64,000 nt of DNA from Aurantiochytrium sp. KH105 (GCA_003116975.1 BGKB01000088.1:186001-250000); one strand, 5' to 3'. Shown: positions 49,362 to 59,978, numbered from the stretch's first letter. Program-made: numbers and translations. The notes: generated by a model from the letters alone, not told the origin.

Positions 49362-49751
49362 ATGGTTTTTTCTTTTCCGCGGTGCGTCAACTTTCGCATG
49401 AAATCAGTCTTTCGCAGTTCCTGAGTGTTGTTATACCTTTAGAAGAGGCGTACGTGAGCTGTTTACTTCATGCAGCACTCAATCTCGTCCGTTCGTTATT
49501 ACATCTTTTCCATCGGGCATTTGAAGGAAAGGGCGTGTGCTGGATTTCGTGAGCGGATGTTCGCTGGATTTCCTAAGTTCTGTCCACTAAAACCTCATCC
49601 ATTAAGAGATCGGAGATTCCAAATGCGCCAACGTAAACAAAAACATCTCAGCCTTTCCAAGACGAAAAGTCATTCTCGTCAGCGTTCGATTTGTACTGAG
49701 TCTTTTCCTCGCTCGCTCACTTCGGCGCTGACAAGTAGTACGTGGAAAACC
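49362..49751. other. 3' flank of tandem copy 3
   Basis: Homologous to the 3' flanks of copies 1 and 2, starting with CGCGGTGCGTCAACTTTCGCATGAAATCA. It holds no gene of its own. It ends at the stop codon of the convergent minus-strand gene. Confidence 0.6.
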
Positions 49752-50477
49752 TCACTGGTCGACTTGACTTGGCGCTAGCGCAACCAAGCTCCCTGGTAGG
49801 ATCATCTGAAGCTGCTGTGCAGCAGTAGTTGCGGTGCGACGCGAAGGAAAGGTAGCTACAAAGGTGAGGTCTTGTCCGTCATAATTAGCCTCGAAAGAGA
49901 TGGCTTCATCGCAAACTGCCTCGGCGTCTCGGCGTTGGGCGCCAATAACTTTTCGGAGAGTCAAAAGCGTCCTGATTTCATTCTCGCTTGCGCGAATCCC
50001 TTTGGGGGCGTCGGCTGCGTCCTGAAAACGGTCGCTTGCCTGCGAGAACTTCGGATTGGAGTCTCTGGCCTTTCCTGCAATGGCTTGTTCTTTCTTGCTA
50101 ATGTCTTCGTGGGTGTTGTTGTTGTTGTTGTTATTGGTTGCATTTTTCATCCAGGCCGGAAGCACAAGAGCTCGGCCTCGTCCGCGGCCCAAGGGCACGC
50201 TCGCGGTCGCGGAAGCCGACGTGCTCTGTGAAGCCGTGGCAAGGCTTGCCAGCACCGCAGACCGGCTTTTGGACTCGAGAGCTTCTCGCCGTTGCTCCGA
50301 GGCGCGAAGATCGGCCTCGGCGCGCCGGGCCCGCTCGAGACTCGACTCTCGCTGCGCGCAGGCCTGCACAATCTCCTCATAGTCGTTGGGCTCGAGGGGG
50401 TCGTAGGGGGCGTCGCCCGAGGCCTCGAGGACTGCGTCAAGGACGGCGTCTTGAATGTGGCGTGCTGTTGATGTCAT
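49752..50477 (-). CDS. Small coiled-coil protein with RGRGR...LPAWM motif
   Basis: The product has 241 residues; I do not recognise an orthologue. After a helical N-terminus there is a Glu/Arg/Ala-rich stretch likely to form a coiled coil (about 35-70), then a Ser/Ala-rich linker. A GRGRGRALVLPAWM motif follows near 97-110, of a type I associate with RNA-processing factors (weak, from memory). Next are a seven-Asn run coded by a GTT array (about 50116-50135), a second helical region and a C-terminal alpha/beta-looking segment with FVATFPSRRTATTAAQQL. A nuclear RNA-related role is only a guess. The last nine codons (ALAPSQVDQ) lie inside the sequence shared with the membrane-protein tandem units, so the present C-terminus was either created by, or copied into, that array. 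It is convergent with tandem copy 3. Confidence 0.65.
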   Translation of the reverse strand: MTSTARHIQDAVLDAVLEASGDAPYDPLEPNDYEEIVQACAQRESSLERARRAEADLRASEQRREALESKSRSAVLASLATASQSTSASATASVPLGRGRGRALVLPAWMKNATNNNNNNNTHEDISKKEQAIAGKARDSNPKFSQASDRFQDAADAPKGIRASENEIRTLLTLRKVIGAQRRDAEAVCDEAISFEANYDGQDLTFVATFPSRRTATTAAQQLQMILPGSLVALAPSQVDQ

Positions 50478-50697
50478 CGTGTTTGAAGTTTTGCACTAGG
50501 CCTATTGCAGAGGTGACAGCAGTATTATGATGATACGGATGAACACAATCGCACTCCACAAGCTAAACTTGTGAAGACACTGCGCTTGGGCTCGGCATCA
50601 TTTTCAAATGCTGTTGATACCATCTGGGATCACAAGCAAGCGCGAATAGCAATAGATTGAACAACGTTATATTTGTGATGTTGAAGCGGAGGCTACT

Positions 50698-51769
50698 CTA
50701 GCGGTCGCCATTGCCGATGTTGGCGCCGCACATTTCCTGGGCAAGCGCATTAGCAACTGCGCGGTCCTGATCGTACGCAGAGTTGTAAAAGATGTTGTTG
50801 TAGTAGTCGTCAGCATCGGGGTAATCGTCGACAGAGTAGGTGCTGTCGCAGACCGCGTCGAGGAAGGGCGTGTTCTCGGCCTCGAAGAGTCGGATGCAAA
50901 TGACTCGAGGGGCCGTGCTGCCGAGTCGCTCAATCATTTCCGCCTTAAGACGGACATAGTTGTCAACGTTTTGGGGCTTGAGAATCTGGCCGTCCGTAAA
51001 GAGGAGCATGAAGCTGGGCACCTCGCTGGAAGCAAGCTTGTTCGCCACACCCTTGAAGACAGGGGGGAAACTTGGTGCCATACGCACGGTTGCCAGCATT
51101 CAGCTCGAGCGCCAACGTGAAAAACTCGGTCACGAGGTCGCCAGGAACATTGGCAGTGGGGCTGTCGAGCTGGACGCGCCAGTCGATTGCTGTTCTCTCG
51201 AGCTCAAGGATGCCAAAGTTGACATCCTTGCTAAAGGGCATCTTGAGCGCTGTGAACGCAGCGCTCTGAACAGCGGTCACGGCCTTTCGAAGGGATGCAA
51301 GGGGATATCTGGTTGCAAAGGTGCTGTCCACGACTGCGAGGACGCGCGCCGAGCATTGCGACGGCAGACGAAAGGCGTAGCAGGTTGACCCATAGAGATC
51401 TTCGCTGCCACGAACGACAGGTCCAGTTGTTTCATCTCTGTTTTCGGATGCCCATCCCACAGGCAGAGGCAGGTCGCTCATACGTTCATAATCTTTCCTC
51501 GAAAAGTAGCAGGTGAAAGAGTTATAAGAAGGTTCCCACGAGAAGGCTTCGACGCTGTTTCCGAAGGTCTCAAAGCAGGCGTCGAGAGCTTCTTGCTGGG
51601 TCCGTCCATCAAGCAGAGTCCAGAATCCACTAAACCACAAAGCGTCTTGGTCCCTGCAGCGGCCATGAAAATATGATCCGCTGTCATAGGCGGGTACTAG
51701 TTGGGCTTTCACAAATTTGATGTTCGCCAGGGCCAGCGCGAGCGTCGTCACGCCTACTGTTGTCTTCAT
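50698..51769 (-). pseudogene. Secreted VWA-like protein, copy A, broken by a +1 frameshift
   Basis: This copy is homologous along its whole length to copy B (52453-53523). The first frame starts at 51769 with a signal peptide (MKTTVGVTTLALALANIKFVKA) and follows copy B to TKFPP, then turns into unrelated sequence and ends at 50963. The rest of the homology continues in another frame down to 50698. The break maps to 51068-51070, where a G6-A3 run replaces the G6-A2 of copy B (one extra A). Downstream of the break the protein is still well conserved without further stops, including LLFTDG and the last three cysteines. The lesion is therefore recent, or a base-calling error in a homopolymer. As written, the product would be a 268-residue protein lacking the second half of the VWA fold. 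Confidence 0.78.
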
Positions 51770-52452
51770 CTTGGTCTGCTTCGCTGGTGGTCTTCCGCAC
51801 GCGCTTCAAATCCCTTTACGTGTTTGTCTCCCTACTCGCGCCTCGAGTCTCTCCCCATGCGCGCCGCCTTCGTTGCGAAGGAGCCTTGATTGCTTGACAA
51901 TAAAGGTCTGTCCACGTTTCTGCAGAGCAAGATCGAGCACGTCACGACACGCCGCGGTAGCACGCGCAGTGCTAGCCTTTCTGCTGGCCGGGACCTAGGG
52001 CGCGCGCGATCTTGCCCTGGATTCCCACCTTGGCCGGCGGTTTACTTACTCGTTTCTGTGCGGCTTTCTTCCTCCTCAGGATCTTTTTCGTGTCCCCTCA
52101 TGTCCATCGATGGGCTGTGGCATGCACGGCGCTTGATTGCATCGGCTCTAGTGTGCCTACTAGCGCGTGAGAGCGCAAAGTCTATCGCTTGAGACAACGA
52201 CGAGGACAGCGACGAGGACAGCGACGAGGACAGCGACGAGGACGCGGCCTGTCGGGAGGCGTGCCTGGATCTCGAACAACCGTCATACCTTTGTGGTGGA
52301 TGGGTGCAAGGTCAGTCAGTGGCCGTCAAGGAACGACCGACACGAATTGAATTTTTTTCAAGGAAGAGAGAAAAAGAAGCGAGCAGCACATGCGTAAGGA
52401 TCATGTTCCCTAAAAGCGTCTCAAATATAAAAAAAATGAACGAGTTTCAATT
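51770..52452. other. Intergenic region between VWA-like copies A and B
   Basis: 5' side of copy A and 3' side of copy B. It contains about four copies of a 12-bp repeat (GACGAGGACAGC) at roughly 52199-52246. A plus-strand frame through this repeat stays open from 52193 to about 52455 but has no usable ATG. No gene was assigned. Confidence 0.5.
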
Positions 52453-53523
52453 TTAAAAGGCGCCACCGTTGACGATGTTGGCGCCGCACATTTCCTGAAC
52501 AAGCGCGTTGGCAACTGCGCGGTCCGGGTCGTACGCAGAGTTGTAAAAGTAGTTGTAGTAGTAGTCGTCAGCATCGGGGAAATCGTCGACAGAGTAGGTG
52601 CTGTCGCAGACAGCGTCGAGGAAGGGCGTGTTTTCGGTCTCGAAGAGTCGGATGCAAATGACTCGAGGGGCCGTGCTGCCGAGTCGCTCGATCATTTCCG
52701 CCTTGAGACGGACATAGTTGTTGACATTTTGGGGCTTGAGAATCTGGCCGTCCGTAAAGAGGAGCATGAAGCTGGGCACCTCGCTGGAAGCAAGCTTGTT
52801 TGCCACACCCTTGAAGACAGGGGGGAACTTGGTGCCATACGCACGGTTGCCAGCATTCAAGTCGCCAAAAAGGGAAAAGATCTCGGCCACGAGGTCGCCA
52901 GGAACATTGGCAGTGGGGCTGTCGAGCTTGACATGCCAGTTCAGAGCTGTTCTCTCGAGCCCAAGGATGCCAAAGTTGACATCTTGGCTAAAGGGCATCT
53001 TGAGCGCTGCGAATGCAGCGCCTCGAAAGGCATCCACGGCCTTTTCGATGGCCGGAGTGGGGTATCTGGTTGCAAAGGTGCTGTCCACGACTGCGAGGAC
53101 GCGCGCCGAGCATTGCGACGGCAGACGAAAGGCGTAGCAGGTTGACCCAAAGAGATCTTCGCTGCCGCGAACCACGGGTCCAGTCGTTTGATCGACAAGC
53201 TCGGAACTCCAGCCAGTGGGTGTGGGCAAGGCGTAGAGACGAGCAAATTCATCCGTCGTAAAGTAGCACGTAAAGGAGCCGTAGGTAGGTTCCCACGAAA
53301 AGGCTTCGACGCCGTCGCCAAAGGTTTCAAAGCACGCATCAAGAGCCTCCTGCTTGGTGCGTCCTCGCATGTAGGTCCAGTACCCGCTGAACCAAAACGC
53401 GTTCACATCCGCGCAGCGGCCGTGAAAGTACGATCCGCTGTCGTACGCGGGCACCTGGGCCTGCACGGACTGCGCGTTCGCCAGGGCCAGTGCGACCGTC
53501 GTCGCGACCACTGCCGCCTTCAT
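52453..53523 (-). CDS. Secreted eight-cysteine VWA-like protein, copy B
   Basis: The product has 356 residues. A cleavable signal peptide (1-22, cut after VQA) is followed by a family-specific N-terminal region (PAYDSGSYFHGRC, TKQEALDACF, GSFTCYF). From about 140 there is a VWA-like Rossmann fold: strand RVLAVVDST, helix, strand DVNFGIL, a long insertion with NVPGDLV and NRAYGTKFPP, strand SFMLLFTDG (257-259 is the TDG typical of VWA domains), helix, strand RVICIRLF. The MIDAS motif DxSxS is degenerate (D147-STFA), so metal binding is doubtful. Eight cysteines are shared with copies A and C and suggest disulfides in an extracellular protein. Ligand and role are unknown. All three copies run on the minus strand. 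Confidence 0.8.
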   Translation of the reverse strand: MKAAVVATTVALALANAQSVQAQVPAYDSGSYFHGRCADVNAFWFSGYWTYMRGRTKQEALDACFETFGDGVEAFSWEPTYGSFTCYFTTDEFARLYALPTPTGWSSELVDQTTGPVVRGSEDLFGSTCYAFRLPSQCSARVLAVVDSTFATRYPTPAIEKAVDAFRGAAFAALKMPFSQDVNFGILGLERTALNWHVKLDSPTANVPGDLVAEIFSLFGDLNAGNRAYGTKFPPVFKGVANKLASSEVPSFMLLFTDGQILKPQNVNNYVRLKAEMIERLGSTAPRVICIRLFETENTPFLDAVCDSTYSVDDFPDADDYYYNYFYNSAYDPDRAVANALVQEMCGANIVNGGAF

Positions 53524-55442
53524 CTTCTTTTGCCCGCTGCCTCGCTCGCTGCCTCGGTGCGTACTCCGCTGGTCTGTTCCCGCGCGTCGCGCGTCGCACC
53601 TCGCAGCTATCTCGCCCGCACCGCGACCTCGCGAAGGGGCTTTGCTGTGCCCTTCTCGCCGCTCTTTTCGCAGTCGCTCGCGAGGTCTTGCCTCGCCATC
53701 ACGCTCGGCACGCGCCGCTCTAGGGTTTCCGCTGACCGGCGCCTACGCCCGCTGCCGGCCTTTCGGGGACGCCGCCGCTCTGTCCCTTGTACTACCGTAA
53801 GCGCTAGCAGGGCCCTACGTCTAGCTCGTACTCACTCGCGCCACTTCTCTTCCTTCCCGCTTCATCCCTTTCGGGGCTCTCAGCCACCCGCCAGCTCGCG
53901 CCGTCCATGGCGTGTCGCAGCGCGCCACCTCGCGTCGCTCCTGCCTGCATCTGCGCCCGCTGCTGCCTCGGCGCGCGGGGACACGCCGCCAGACGCGCGC
54001 CCTCGCAGACAGGGCCCTGCGTCACGTCGCGTCGCGTCGCGTCGCGTCTGCCCGGCCGGCCGCGCGCGTGCTGGACCGCGAGCTCACCGTGCGCAGGCAG
54101 GACAAAATACATTCACTCTTTCGACAAAACAGAGAAATCAACCATCAATTTTAATCACGACCAATCCTGGCCACTCCACGCGCGCCCGCGCCGGGCCGAA
54201 GCCAAGCCCAGCCCAGCGCGCCCAGCCGGCAGCCTCGCTGCCTGGGCTCGCGGCGTGCGTGCATGCATGCTGCGTGAACCCATCGAAGACGGGAGGAAGC
54301 CTTTCAGAGGCCTGCTTGCTTGCTTGCTTGCTTACTTGCTTACGTGCTTGCTTGCTTTCATTTCTTCGTCCGCTGCAGCTGCTCCCTGGCGGCCAAGACC
54401 GCGCTTTTGGCGGCGCAGATCCGAGGCAGGCCGTGCCGATGTGCGCGCGCGTGCGTGTGCCAGCCATTGTGCGCGCACGCTGCGCTAGAACCACGCGCGG
54501 CGTCCGTCGAGATCGGGGGCCGCTTGCTCGGTCTCGCTCGATGAGCAAGAAGATACTAGGCCTAGATGGAAGGTGAAAAATGGCGACGCGAGGATGGTCA
54601 TGGCGCCCCCCCGAGTCCGGCCTCGAGATTGAGGAGCTCGAGGCCGAGGCCGGGGTTGGCAGCGGCAGGGCTGGCCGCGAAAGCCACCCGCTCTGGGCCT
54701 CCCCGTCGCCCAGCTTCGCTTCTCCGCCTCGCCCCGTGCTTGTTGTCCCGGAGGTCTGCGCGCAGGTGGGCTCGAGGGAGCCGGCCTCCGGGAATGGCTT
54801 GGACGCGGGGTGCAAGGTGGCCCGTGCCGCCCTTTTCTCTCTCTCCCTAACTCGGTCTCGCCCGGACCGAACGCGAGCGGGAGCAAGCGGCGAGCAAGGG
54901 CGCTCTGCAGCGCGGACCCGGCCGGCCGGCCAGCCGGCCTGACAGAGCCGAGCCGAGCCGATCAGCGCAGAGCAGAGCAGAGCAGAGCAGAGCAGAGCAG
55001 CGGCACAGCCTGCTCGCTCTTTATCTGGTTGTACTCTGGTTGTAATCTTGAAGAAGAGTGTGCTCCCGCGGACCGCCATATTGGCGTTGACCGACGCGGC
55101 CTTCACTGTCAAGTTTGTCATGTCATCACGCCATGTATATACGTATTGAGAAGGCGAACTTGAAAGGGGCGGAAGCGCAAGTGCGTGACTCGACCTGCTA
55201 ATGATGACATCGGCCGGAACGGAGATCACGAGGAGTCGGCTGAGAAACACACGCAAGACGAAGCAAGCAAACCATGGTGGTTGTCATTATGGAACTCTCC
55301 CCAGCACACGTGTTGACAGTGTATAAGATTGCCTCATCGGTGAGCGTAATAGAACAACGACTTTCAGCATGTCTTCTGTAAACTGGAAATCAATTGCAGT
55401 GGTGGGTGAAGCGTGCGTGCAAGCGACACACATACAATGTAA
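53524..55442. other. Repeat-rich spacer between VWA-like copies B and C
   Basis: GC-rich DNA with no convincing gene. It holds (GTCGC)n at about 54027-54048, a (TGCT)n/(TACT) run at 54313-54358 and (GCAGA)n at 54966-55000. Long open frames on both strands run through these repeats and have no recognisable domains. The copy B promoter should lie at the left end. Confidence 0.5.
54966..55000. repeat. (GCAGA)n pentamer array
   Basis: About seven perfect GCAGA units. It is the reverse complement of the TCTGC/GCTCT pentamer found in the leader of the PH-LRR-MyTH4-FERM gene at 5705-5840. Confidence 0.9.
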
Positions 55443-56489
55443 TCAAGGACAAATCTCTTGGACGAGAGCATTCGCGAGAGCGCGGTTTTCGTCGTACTCG
55501 GAGTTATAGCGACTGTCGTAGTAGTCGTCGGCATTCGGGAACTGGCTGACTGAGTATGAGCTGTCGCACACAGCATCGAGGAAGGGGGTGTTCTCCTCTT
55601 CCACGATGCGAATGCAAATAATGCGCGGCGCCGTGGCCCCGAGACGGTTGAGCATCTCAGCCTTGAGCGCGATGTAGTTGTCCACGTTCGAGGGCTTGAG
55701 AAGGTGGCCGTCCGAGAAGAGGAGCATAAAGCTGGGTTTGTCGGCCGATGCGAGCTTGTCCGCCACGCCCCTGAATAAGGGAGGGAACTTTGTGCCATAG
55801 GCGCGGTTGCCGGCGCCAACATCGATGTCGAGGAACTTTTCGACGAGGTCTCCCGGGACGTTGGCCGCGGGGCTGCCGAGGCGTACGCGCCAGTTGATCG
55901 AGGTCCGTTTGAGCTCGAGAATACCAAAGTTGACGTCCTTGTTGAACGGCAGCTTGATCGCTGCGAATCCGGCGCTGCGAATCGACTCGATCGCCTTTTC
56001 AACGGCGGGCTTCGGGTACTTTGCGGCAAACGTAGTGTCGACGGCTGCGAGGACGCGCGCCGAGCATGTGGACGCGAGGCGAAATGCGTAGCAGGTGGTC
56101 ACTCCTTCTTCGCTGCCGCCATTGACCGAACTGCCGTACACGACTTCACTTCCGGGGTTGTCAAACCAAAGAAATGGGATGCCCGCTTCAAGAAAGGAAT
56201 TGTACTGCTCGTCCGTAAAGTAGCAAGTAAAGGAACCCTCAATCCTATTCCACGACATGGCTTGGACGGAGGTTCCAAAGTTTTCGAAGCAGGTGTCGAG
56301 TGCTTCTTGCTTGGTCCGGCCGAAAATTGGCGTCGAGAACCCATTGAAGTAGGCCTTGTCCACGTCTGTGCACCGTCCATAAAAATACGACCCGCTGTCG
56401 TAGGCCGGCTGTGCGTGTGCTACGTGCACAGCAGGCAGCGCCATCGCAAGCGCCAGCGCGACCTTCATACCTTGGGAAGCCGTCCTCAT
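55443..56489 (-). CDS. Secreted eight-cysteine VWA-like protein, copy C
   Basis: The product has 348 residues and is the most diverged of the three paralogues. Signal peptide at about 1-26 (hydrophobic core VALALAMALPAVHVAHA), then the family opening PAYDSGSYFYGRC. It keeps TKQEALDTCF, the VLAAVDTTFA strand at the MIDAS position (again not DxSxS), DVNFGIL, NVPGDLV, NRAYGTKFPP, SFMLLFSDG (SDG for TDG), RIICIRI and all eight cysteines. It ends early at EICP, without the NIVNGG-type tail of copy B. An in-frame Met at residue 8 (MKVALAL) could be the true start and would still leave a signal peptide. Extracellular or cell-surface function is inferred; the family is otherwise unrecognised. Confidence 0.8.
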   Translation of the reverse strand: MRTASQGMKVALALAMALPAVHVAHAQPAYDSGSYFYGRCTDVDKAYFNGFSTPIFGRTKQEALDTCFENFGTSVQAMSWNRIEGSFTCYFTDEQYNSFLEAGIPFLWFDNPGSEVVYGSSVNGGSEEGVTTCYAFRLASTCSARVLAAVDTTFAAKYPKPAVEKAIESIRSAGFAAIKLPFNKDVNFGILELKRTSINWRVRLGSPAANVPGDLVEKFLDIDVGAGNRAYGTKFPPLFRGVADKLASADKPSFMLLFSDGHLLKPSNVDNYIALKAEMLNRLGATAPRIICIRIVEEENTPFLDAVCDSSYSVSQFPNADDYYDSRYNSEYDENRALANALVQEICP

Positions 56490-57578
56490 CGTGCTTCGCT
56501 TGGTGATTCAAGTTGATTAGACCTTTGTAAGCTTGATTGTTCTGGTTCGCGAGCAGTCAGTCTCCTCTCCGCGTCGAGAGACAGCGCGCGCGCGCGGGGG
56601 GGGGGGGGTGCTGTCGCGGACAAAACAGACCAATTTTTACCGATGTACTTGCATTCCTTCAAATGGCCATTTGATTTTTCTGTAGGAGAATGCTAACCTC
56701 TACAAACGCAGCATGGCGCGGAATGAGAAGGCAACTTTTTACCGGAACTTCGGTCGGACATCCGTGGTGCGTAACGATCGAGATGAATCACACAGAAAGC
56801 AGTCTGTCTGGCAGGCAGTGCTACTTCTACATTTCCTGACACAACGGCTATCTTGCCGATTCCATCAGCACCGGGGGGGTGCGTCGGACGGTGTCCATTC
56901 CTTGCCCTTGGAACAAAAAATGCACTCCTTTTCAGGCTGACCAGTCAGTGAGTGAGACTATAGTAGACTGAAAAGTTCTGTGGTTGAAAAAAAGAAGAAA
57001 AGGCTGAGGGACGCCTTTTGTAACGGGTCTTTTGCCGCAGGCGATGCGAGCTACGTGGTGGGGGCTCTTTGGTCTGCTCCGGACGATAACGTCCTTCTCG
57101 TCCTCGCTGCGAACTTTGCGATCAGCCCCGGGATCGTTATTTGTCTCGGGAAAGTAACCGTCCATCGATCGAGCGATGGTGTGGTCACCGTTTATTTGGA
57201 CCATCTGCGAGGTCGTTCGCCTATGTCCAGCAGCAACAGAAGCAGCAGTAGCAGCAGCAGCAGTAGCAGCACGAGTTCCTCCCTCTCTCGCACCTCGAAG
57301 AGCAGGAGCAGCGGGTCCGAGCCAAGCAAGCTGAGCCAAGCAAGGTGAGCCACGCCGAGCTTTCTTCCACCTGCTCACTGTCAAATATTTTAGTTTGAGT
57401 CACCCACTGCCACTCGATCTTGCTGGCCGGGCTGATCAGCGGTGCTGCTGCGGCTGATCAGCGGTGATCGCCGCGTTCCGACCGTTTGTTGTTGTTGTTG
57501 CGCGCACGCCCGCCGCGGGAGAGAGAATGATTCATCACGACTGACTCGACTCTTCGTTCCTTCGCCTCGCGGCGCGTT

Positions 57579-57750
57579 GCGATGCGATGCGATGCGATGC
57601 GATGCGATGCGATGCGAGATGCGATGCGAGATGCGATGCGATGCGATGCGATGCGATGCGATGCGATGCGATGCGATGCGATGCGATGCGATGCGATGCG
57701 ATGCGATGCGATGCGATGCGATGCGATGCGATGCGATGCGATGCGATGCG
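57579..57750. repeat. (GATGC)n pentanucleotide array, about 34 units
   Basis: 172 bp of nearly perfect GATGC repeat, interrupted twice by GCGAGAT variants near 57616-57632. Because the unit is 5 bp, all three frames on this strand read the same five-residue cycle, which produces false long frames. Confidence 0.97.
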
Positions 57751-58351
57751 CCGTGCTCTGTTTTACTGCGTTTTTGCTGCAGCAGTCTCAGCCAGCCTCA
57801 GCCTTTCTTTTGGCCCATTCATCGTCGACATGCCGTTTCTCTTCCTCAGCTCCGTGCAGAGGTTTGACCAACGCTCTCGACCCGAGGCTCCGGCGTTGGC
57901 CGGAAGGGTCGCGCGGCCACATCGGGGTGGCCAAGAGGACAGACAGTCAGTCGCCGACCCGTCGCGACCGCCGGTAGGCAGGCCCTCGACCATTCCATTT
58001 CATTTCCCTCGCATTCCGAGCCGCCGCCGCTGCCGCGGTCGTGCTTTCTCACTCCTGAGAAACTGCTGCGAAGACTGCGATGACGAGATCTCGCTGGCGG
58101 TGTGCGCCTTATTTATCGCGCGAATGCGAGCTGCAGTGCTGCTGCTGCTTGGTCCAAGATCCGTCGCCACGGGCCAGGCCTGCCTAGACCCAGCCAGACC
58201 AGACCAGGCTAGACCAGGCCATCGCGCCAGCCTGCGCGAGCGGCTGCCTTCGACGCGAGCGAGATGTTCACGCCGTCGCCCGTGGCCTGGTCGGTCTCGG
58301 CTTGGACTAGGCTTGGACGCGGCTCGGCTTGGACTCCTCGCTTTCCTCGCC

Positions 58352-58467
<116 letters not shown>

Positions 58468-59978
58468 ACCTTTCCACTTCCGCTGGAGAGCCCCAACAGT
58501 AATTTATTCAAGAGTCCACTTCCAGCCACCAGCTTTCCGGAAAAGAACGCGAAAAAAAAAACCACCGGCAGCGGCAGCGGGCCCCGGGAACAACGTGAAT
58601 CTCCAACCGTCTCGACTCGAAAGGAATCAGGGGAGAGAGAGAAGGAAAAGGAGAGAGAGAGAGAGAGCACTGCCTGCATGGCTGCATGGCTGGTGCGGCG
58701 CCGGCTCGATGGACGCCTGGATGGACTCCGAGAGTCCAGACGGCCAGGCCCGCCCGGCACGGCTGATCTCGGCGCGTCGGGTTCGGGCCGACAGCGCGCG
58801 AGCCAACGGGCAGCCCGTTGAGGCTGCGAGTCGGCCCGAGGAGAAGGGGACTTCAACTTGTGCGCCATCATGGATCGCCCAACTTCGAATTTTGAATAAG
58901 GTTGGAACTGTGAAAGTAAAATGAAAACAAGAGGCGAAAGCCGACGACCGACGCGCCCGGGACCCACGACGCCCGTCCTGGCTAGCCAGCCAACCCGCAG
59001 CTCCGCGCGTAGGTCGTGGCTGCGGGTCGAGCCGCGCCGTGACGCCTTGGCGCCGCCTCGCAGGCGGCAGCTGCAGCTGCGGCGGCGCACACCCCGCTTC
59101 TGCGGCCCGCAGTGCGCGCTGCGGGCGCCGGGGGCTGGCTGTGCCCGCCCTGCATGCTTGCGTGGAGTGCCTTGCTTGCGTCTGCGCCTACGCGTGCGAC
59201 GCGTGCGACGCCGATACGGCCTTCCCTTCCTCGGCAAGGCAAGCAAGGCGTTGCCAGGGCCGTCCTCGCCTCCGGCTGCACACGATCCGGCCGACTGCGG
59301 CCAGCTGCAGAAGTCGAGGCAAGGCACGGCAGGGCAAGGGCAAGCAAGGCAAGGCCGCCGACGCGGCATCAACGCGGCCGCGCCTGTCACCGGTTTCCGT
59401 TCTTTTCTCTGTATCTCCTCCATTTTTCAGCCAGCCAGTCCAGGGGACCAGCGTGCAGTCCAGTCAGTCCAGCCTCCCCACGCTCCCCCACAGCAGACGG
59501 GTCAGTGGCCGGCCGCGCGCGCCATTTGTAGGGAGCCCCGGCCACCGCTGCGGGGACCAGCTGCGGCGACGAGGAAGCAGGCGCCGGCCTCTGGCCGCTG
59601 GCCGCTGCGGGGCCGGCCCGCCGGGACTCCGCGGGAGCGAGAGACACAGAGCGACGCGCGGCCGCCGCGTCTTCGGCCGCTCTTCCTGCTGCTGCTCCTC
59701 GCTTCCTCTTCCGCGCCCCTCTTCTCGCTGCGCTCCCGCCCGCCCGAGCCGCCACCGCTGCGCCGCTCCAGCCTGCGAGGACGGGAGCGGAGCGGGGGGA
59801 CGAGGCCGCGACGCGCGCGAGTCTCCTCCCTCCCTCCTTCCTTTTCTTCCTTCCCTTCCTTCCTTCCTCCAGCTCCTCGTTCTTTTTCTCCATTCCCGCG
59901 TCCTCTCCCCGCGCAGCCGAGGCGCAAGTCAAACACGGGCGGCGCCGCGGTTTTCTTTCTCGCCGTCCACTCGCTGCT

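Larger units (their letters stand above)
47627..49786. repeat. Tandem array unit 3 (about 2.2 kb)
   Basis: Third unit. Its right end is sharp: the block shared with units 1 and 2 (GTACGTGGAAAA...GGTCGACTT...TGGCGCTAGCG) ends at about 49786. The final 35 bp overlap the 3' coding end of the minus-strand gene at 49752-50477. Confidence 0.8.

Noticed and set aside
52193-52456. Plus-strand open stretch coding Asp-Glu-Asp-Ser repeats then mixed sequence
   Set aside because: A stop lies just upstream and the only ATGs are near its end. Could be an exon only if spliced, for which I see no evidence in this mostly intronless region.
53188-54576. 462-codon plus-strand open frame
   Set aside because: It starts antisense to VWA-like copy B and continues through GC-rich repeats; Arg/Ala/Ser-rich with no domain.
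54138-55256. 372-codon minus-strand open frame
   Set aside because: It runs through the TGCT and GCAGA arrays, giving Lys/Gln/Ala/Ser and Cys/Ser/Ala/Leu runs; no domain and no conserved feature.
57579-57750. CRISPR-like array
   Set aside because: The repeat is a continuous pentamer without spacers, in a eukaryotic context: a microsatellite.
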